DNA from: Flavobacterium caeni
Lineage (GTDB): Bacteria > Bacteroidota > Bacteroidia > Flavobacteriales > Flavobacteriaceae
Length of the DNA stretch: 64,000 bases
Direction of reading: 5' to 3'
Assembly: GCF_900101895.1 (NCBI RefSeq)
Contig: NZ_FMVF01000002.1
Coordinates: 62,001 to 126,000, forward strand
A program made the translations under genes and the position numbers. Shown piece after piece: positions 60,830 through 64,000 of the stretch. The notes under the pieces are model-generated. The model ran no database searches. It was not told the origin of the DNA and saw nothing but the letters and a program-made list of their open reading frames with translations. The stretch's first letter is position 1, and each line of letters begins with the position of its first letter.

Positions 60830-61144
60830 ATGGACTATCCTAACTACAAAGGCCAGCGCAACAAAAACACCGATGGGTACAAAGTCCCGGGCGATGGCAA
60901 CCAGCCCAACAAGATAGACATGGTGCCGGGCAACGAATCGTTTGCCGAAAACCCGCATGCCATGACGCACAAGACCGCCGAAGACATTCCCGGGCAACAA
61001 TACGACACGGGCGACAAGGCGTTCCACGACAGCTCCAAAGCCGATTTTTCTTTGACCGTTTCGAATTTCGTGCATGCCGGATCGCAAGCCAATACCGAAT
61101 CTACATCGGACGGGCAAGCGAAAGCACCCGATGGCGATCGTTGA
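60830..61144 (+). CDS. Small hydrophilic protein of unknown function
   Basis: 104 residues from the ATG at 60830 (MDYPNYKGQRNKNTDGYKVPGDGNQPNKIDMVPGNESFAENPHAMTHKTAEDIPGQQYDTGDKAFHDSSKADFSLTVSNFVHAG). No signal peptide; low-complexity, very polar, probably disordered. Coding use follows the neighbours' codon bias. A simple repeat (TTTCAAATTTTTAATCTTTAAATTC) directly precedes the start. No family recognised. Confidence 0.55.
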   Translation: MDYPNYKGQRNKNTDGYKVPGDGNQPNKIDMVPGNESFAENPHAMTHKTAEDIPGQQYDTGDKAFHDSSKADFSLTVSNFVHAGSQANTESTSDGQAKAPDGDR

Positions 61145-61179
61145 GTATTTTTAATATTTCGTTCACTTTTTTTTAGCAT

Positions 61180-61209
61180 CCCGTAATAAATTGGCGTTAA
61201 AATTACGGG
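61180..61209. repeat. Inverted repeat CCCGTAAT/ATTACGGG
   Basis: Perfect 8-bp arms with a 14-nt loop between the small protein and the aldehyde dehydrogenase gene. No T run follows on either strand, so it is more likely a regulator or structural site than a terminator. Confidence 0.4.
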
Positions 61210-61221
61210 GTTGAAAACATC

Positions 61222-61277
61222 GTGCTATAAACTGCACAAAATGTGCTATCGTTTTGTTTTTGGTCGGTCTACATTTG
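61222..61277 (+). promoter_or_regulatory. Aldehyde dehydrogenase promoter with AraC-type direct repeat
   Basis: GTGCTAT occurs at 61222-61228 and 61243-61249, exactly 21 bp (two helical turns) apart in the same direction, as AraC-family half-sites often are. The -7 element TACATTTG (61270-61277) is perfect; the second repeat covers the expected -33 position, which lacks a clear TTTG, consistent with activation. ATG 61300 is about 16 nt beyond the likely start. Confidence 0.5.
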
Positions 61278-61299
61278 AGAAAACCAAAAATCTAAAATT

Positions 61300-62802
61300 A
61301 TGAGCATAGCACAAAGGCCATCATTCAAGGCCAAATACGACAACTTTATCGGCGGAAAATTCGTCGCCCCGTCTTCGGGGGAATATTTCGACAACATTTC
61401 GCCCATCGATGGCAAGGTCTTTACGCAGGCCGCGCGTTCGTACAAGGCCGATATTGACGCCGCGCTCGATGCCGCGCATGAAGCGTTCAAGAGCTGGGGG
61501 AAAAGTTCGGCGGCCTATAGAAGCGGCATCCTCAACAAAATTGCCGATACCATCGAAGCCAACCTCGAATACCTGGCCGTTGTAGAAGCCATCGACAACG
61601 GTAAAGCCATCCGCGAAACACGCGCCGCCGACTTGCCGTTGGTGATTGACCACTTTCGCTATTTTGCAGGCGTGATCCGCGCCGAGGAAGGGTCGATCTC
61701 GGAACACGATGAAAACACGGTTTCGATTTGCATGTACGAACCCATTGGCGTGGTAGGACAAATCATTCCGTGGAACTTTCCTTTGCTGATGGCCACCTGG
61801 AAAATTGCGCCGGCGCTCGCGGCAGGGAATTGTTGCGTGGTCAAGCCCGCCGAACAAACCCCGACGTCCATCATGGTTTTGATGGAATTGTTGCAGGACA
61901 TCGTTCCGCCCGGGGTGCTCAACATCGTAACCGGATTCGGTCCTGAAGCGGGCAAACCGCTCGCGCAGTCGGATCGTATCGCCAAGGTTTCGTTTACAGG
62001 CGAAACGACCACGGGCCGACTCATCATGCAATATGCGTCCGAGAATTTGATTCCGGTAACCATGGAATTGGGCGGCAAATCGCCGAACATTTTCTTCTCG
62101 TCGGTGGCCGATGCAGACGATGCGTTTTTTGACAAGGCGATTGAAGGGGCGGTGCTGTTTGCGCTGAACCAGGGCGAAGTATGTACGTGCCCATCGCGGA
62201 TCTTGGTGCAGGAAGACATTTACGACAAATTCATGGAGCGTGTGATCGCAAGGACCAAGGCCATCAAGACCGGGCATCCGCTTGACGGCAGCGTGATGAT
62301 GGGGGCACAGGCCTCGAACGACCAGTACGAGAAAATCCAATCGTACCTCAAGATCGGGCGCGAAGAAGGTGCCGAAGTTTTGACCGGTGGCGCGGTCAAC
62401 GCCTTAGACGGAGAGCTTTCGGGCGGCTACTACATCCAACCGACGATTTTTAAGGGACACAACAAAATGCGCATTTTTCAGGAAGAAATTTTCGGACCGG
62501 TGACCTGCGTGACAACTTTCAAGACCGTAGACGAAGCCATCGCGATTGCCAACGATACGATGTACGGGCTGGGCGCAGGTGTCTGGACGCGCGACGCACA
62601 CGAGCTGTACCAAGTGCCGCGCGCGATCAAGGCAGGACGTGTCTGGGTCAACAATTACCACGCCTATCCGGCACACGCACCGTTTGGCGGATACAAAAAA
62701 TCGGGCTTCGGGCGTGAGAACCACAAGATGATGCTCGACCATTACCGTCAGACGAAAAATATGCTGATTTCGTATGACAAGAACAAACTGGGATTCTTTT
62801 AA
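61300..62802 (+). CDS. Aldehyde dehydrogenase (NAD(P)+-dependent)
   Basis: 500 residues. NAD site [14 protein letters not shown] with general base E256, catalytic C295 in [11 protein letters not shown] (C297 nearby), [29 protein letters not shown]. Resembles acetaldehyde dehydrogenases (AldA/ExaC/AdhA partners) that oxidise short-chain aldehydes to acids. It precedes a DUF779 gene and an AraC regulator, a common set; DUF779 proteins are associated with such ALDHs. Confidence 0.94.
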   Translation: MSIAQRPSFKAKYDNFIGGKFVAPSSGEYFDNISPIDGKVFTQAARSYKADIDAALDAAHEAFKSWGKSSAAYRSGILNKIADTIEANLEYLAVVEAIDNGKAIRETRAADLPLVIDHFRYFAGVIRAEEGSISEHDENTVSICMYEPIGVVGQIIPWNFPLLMATWKIAPALAAGNCCVVKPAEQTPTSIMVLMELLQDIVPPGVLNIVTGFGPEAGKPLAQSDRIAKVSFTGETTTGRLIMQYASENLIPVTMELGGKSPNIFFSSVADADDAFFDKAIEGAVLFALNQGEVCTCPSRILVQEDIYDKFMERVIARTKAIKTGHPLDGSVMMGAQASNDQYEKIQSYLKIGREEGAEVLTGGAVNALDGELSGGYYIQPTIFKGHNKMRIFQEEIFGPVTCVTTFKTVDEAIAIANDTMYGLGAGVWTRDAHELYQVPRAIKAGRVWVNNYHAYPAHAPFGGYKKSGFGRENHKMMLDHYRQTKNMLISYDKNKLGFF

Positions 62803-62817
62803 TATTTAAATTGTTGG

Positions 62818-62850
62818 AACCCGGCGGGAAACTGTCGGGTTTTGTTTTTT
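62818..62850 (+). terminator. Aldehyde dehydrogenase terminator
   Basis: AACCCG (62818-62823) pairs with CGGGTT (62836-62841), followed by a T run. It should separate the ALDH transcript from the DUF779 gene. Confidence 0.7.
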
Positions 62851-62888
62851 GCTTCGCGGAGTTTATACCGTTTTTATCAGACCAAAAG

Positions 62889-63152
62889 GGTTCCTTACGA
62901 AAAAGAAAGACAAGTTCGTCGTATATTTCCTGTAGCCGGACGTCGATTTTATTTTGTAAATTGTCAGTATGGGCGGGGGAGGGGGACTATAGGCGTTCCC
63001 TACGAAAAAGAAAGATAACTTTGTTAAAGATTTTCTGCCGAAAAGTGTCGGTTTGATTTTGTAAATTGTCAGTATGGGCGGGGGAGGGGGACTATGGACG
63101 TCCCTACAAAAAACAAAAATACCGCAGCTAAAGATTTCCTGTAAAAATACCA
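62889..63152. repeat. 105-bp tandem repeat, two full units and one partial unit
   Basis: Units at about 62889-62992, 62993-63097 and 63098-63152 share TCCCTACGAAAAAGAAAGA and TTTTGTAAATTGTCAGTATGG, and the two full units end in the run GGGCGGGGGAGGGGGACTAT. They separate ALDH from the DUF779 gene. No convincing gene inside. One unit contains TAACTTTG (63016-63023), a possible promoter -7 box. Confidence 0.7.
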
Positions 63153-63178
63153 CAAAAGTTCCACCTAAATTTACCGCT

Positions 63179-63553
63179 ATGTTCCCAAGGGTTTCCGTAA
63201 CGCCAAAAGCCGCGGCGTTGATCGCAACGCTCAAGTCTAAATTCGGCGATTTGATGTTCCACCAAAGCGGTGGCTGTTGCGACGGTTCGCAACCCATGTG
63301 CTTTGAAAAAGGCGATTTCAGACTCGGCCAAAGCGACGTATGTCTCGGCGCAATCGAAGATTGTGAATTTTGGATGAGCAAAGACCAGTTCGAATACTGG
63401 AAACACACCCATTTAACCATCGATGTGATGGATGGCCGCGGGTCGAGTTTTTCGCTCGAGATACCGATGGGTAAACGGTTTTTGACGCAATCGCGGTTGT
63501 TTACGCCCGAAGAAGCTGCAGATTTACAACCTTTGAGATTCGTCGAAGATTAG
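63179..63553 (+). CDS. DUF779 family protein
   Basis: 124 residues from the ATG at 63179 (MFPRVSVTPKAAALIATLKSKFGDLMFHQSGGCCDGSQPMCFEKGDFRLGQSDVCLGAIEDCEFWMSKDQFEYWKHTHLTIDVMDGRGSSFSLEIPMGKRF). This is the DUF779 family, with the hallmark GGCCDGSxPMC and DVxLG. Nearly always next to an aldehyde dehydrogenase; its biochemical job is not established, and a metal-binding role for the cysteines is possible. The 35 in-frame residues upstream come from the repeat and are not coding. Confidence 0.92.
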   Translation: MFPRVSVTPKAAALIATLKSKFGDLMFHQSGGCCDGSQPMCFEKGDFRLGQSDVCLGAIEDCEFWMSKDQFEYWKHTHLTIDVMDGRGSSFSLEIPMGKRFLTQSRLFTPEEAADLQPLRFVED

Positions 63554-63661
63554 ACCGATTGCGCAAAAGATTACCTCACCAATTTAATATTTTTAATTGG
63601 TGTTCGGTCAGTTCGCTTCGCTCGGGTTTAGCGTACAGCCTGCCCGTGGCGCCCAAAAAAA

Positions 63662-64000
63662 TCAATTGATGTGCAGCAACTGGTACTGCTTTGGGGTAAT
63701 GCCTTCGTACTTCTTGAACAACCGGATGAAGTAATTGCAATCTTCGAATCCCGATAAGAAGCACACTTCGTTGATTTGCAGGCTAGGATCCTTGAGCAAT
63801 TTTTTGGCGCACTTGATTTTTTCGCTGAGCACAAATTCGATAGGACTCATGCCCAGTTCGCGTTTAAAAAAGCGATAGAACGAAGTGGTGCTCATGCACG
63901 CCTTGTCGCTCAAACCCTTGAGGCTGATGTTCTCGCGAAGGTTTTTGCGGATGTACTCGACCACTTGCGCGATGGCGTTGTTTTGGTCGGGCGCGTCCTG
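63662..64000 (-). CDS. AraC-family transcriptional regulator (5' end beyond the window)
   Basis: Partial: the last 112 or so residues, in frame through the window edge (QDAPDQNNAIAQVVEYIRKNLREN). Two helix-turn-helix motifs of an AraC C-terminal domain: NISLKGLSDKACMSTTSFYRFFKRELGMSPIEFVLSEKIKCAKKLL and INEVCFLSGFEDCNYFIRLFKKYEGITPKQYQLLHIN. The adjacent ALDH-DUF779 pair and the GTGCTAT direct repeat before ALDH suggest that it regulates them. The sensor domain is not visible. Confidence 0.9.
   Translation of the reverse strand, partial: QDAPDQNNAIAQVVEYIRKNLRENISLKGLSDKACMSTTSFYRFFKRELGMSPIEFVLSEKIKCAKKLLKDPSLQINEVCFLSGFEDCNYFIRLFKKYEGITPKQYQLLHIN

Noticed and set aside
62969..63097. G-quadruplex as an established feature
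   Set aside because: Each block has only three long G runs and short loops; it may form a structure but the sequence alone does not show it.
62889..63152. CRISPR array
   Set aside because: Repeats are long (about 105 bp), directly adjacent with no unique spacers, and no cas gene is present.
63074..63178. N-terminal extension of the DUF779 gene
   Set aside because: The extra 35 residues translate the G-rich tandem repeat (MGGGGG..); the DUF779 family begins at MFPRVSVTP.

Overview
The window looks like chromosomal DNA of a flavobacterium (Bacteroidota, family Flavobacteriaceae or close). The basis is: many promoters of the Bacteroidota form TAnnTTTG; secreted proteins with type IX secretion (T9SS) type A and type B C-terminal sorting domains; the cluster L28 - L33 - DUF4295 protein - ftsY; bacillithiol synthesis (bshC); and Bacteroidota-style gene neighbourhoods such as FadL-like porin / Tyr-Gly-rich lipoprotein / proS / tRNA-Glu pair / rpsT. 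There is no phage, insertion sequence, plasmid gene or CRISPR array.

Layout. 1-1.5 kb: 2-oxo-acid dehydrogenase E2. 1.5-6.1 kb: a WYL-domain regulator, a 930-bp intergenic region with paired operator-like repeats and a structured RNA, a soluble slipin (SPFH protein) and the RNA ligase RtcB. 6.2-20 kb: mostly housekeeping genes (delta-60-repeat secreted protein, DEDDh exonuclease, FAH hydrolase, Hpt protein, cinA, rpmB, rpmG, DUF4295, ftsY, serine hydrolase, DUF721, ndk, bshC, B12/radical SAM enzyme). 20-25 kb: two paralogous leucine-rich-repeat T9SS proteins. 25-30 kb: two two-component systems (LytS/LytTR and OmpR type). 30-41 kb: DUF1573, rimO, FadL-like porin, lipoprotein, proS, two tRNA-Glu, rpsT, a PAS kinase with CheY-like regulator, typA. 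41-51 kb: three large type B T9SS proteins in an apparent operon with an esterase. 51-61 kb: ABC-2 exporter, nucleoid-associated protein, HPP and ClC membrane proteins, pheT. 61-64 kb: aldehyde dehydrogenase, DUF779 protein and the start of an AraC regulator.

The most unusual item is the RNA between the WYL gene and slipin-rtcB. Positions 3001-3142 read as two tandem circularly permuted tRNA-like modules in the order T arm, acceptor stem, D arm, anticodon stem. The acceptor stems are not open ends but are capped by stable tetraloops (GCAA in module 1, TTCG in module 2). Module 1 keeps essentially all tertiary-contact bases of tRNA and is open at the anticodon stem; module 2 has an intact 5-bp/7-nt anticodon arm and is open in the variable loop. 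Neither could be aminoacylated. Upstream, two 28-bp elements exactly 112 bp apart carry TGCGCA twice at 13-bp spacing. One overlaps the promoter of the WYL gene and the other lies just upstream of the likely promoter of the RNA/slipin/rtcB unit. My inference is a WYL-controlled RNA-repair locus in which a tRNA-mimic RNA acts as scaffold, decoy or sensor beside RtcB.

Smaller points of interest are dispersed intergenic repeats, inverted simple-sequence repeats abutting start codons, two promoters that appear to give leaderless mRNAs, a 105-bp tandem repeat with G-rich tracts, and an AraC-type direct repeat upstream of the aldehyde dehydrogenase.
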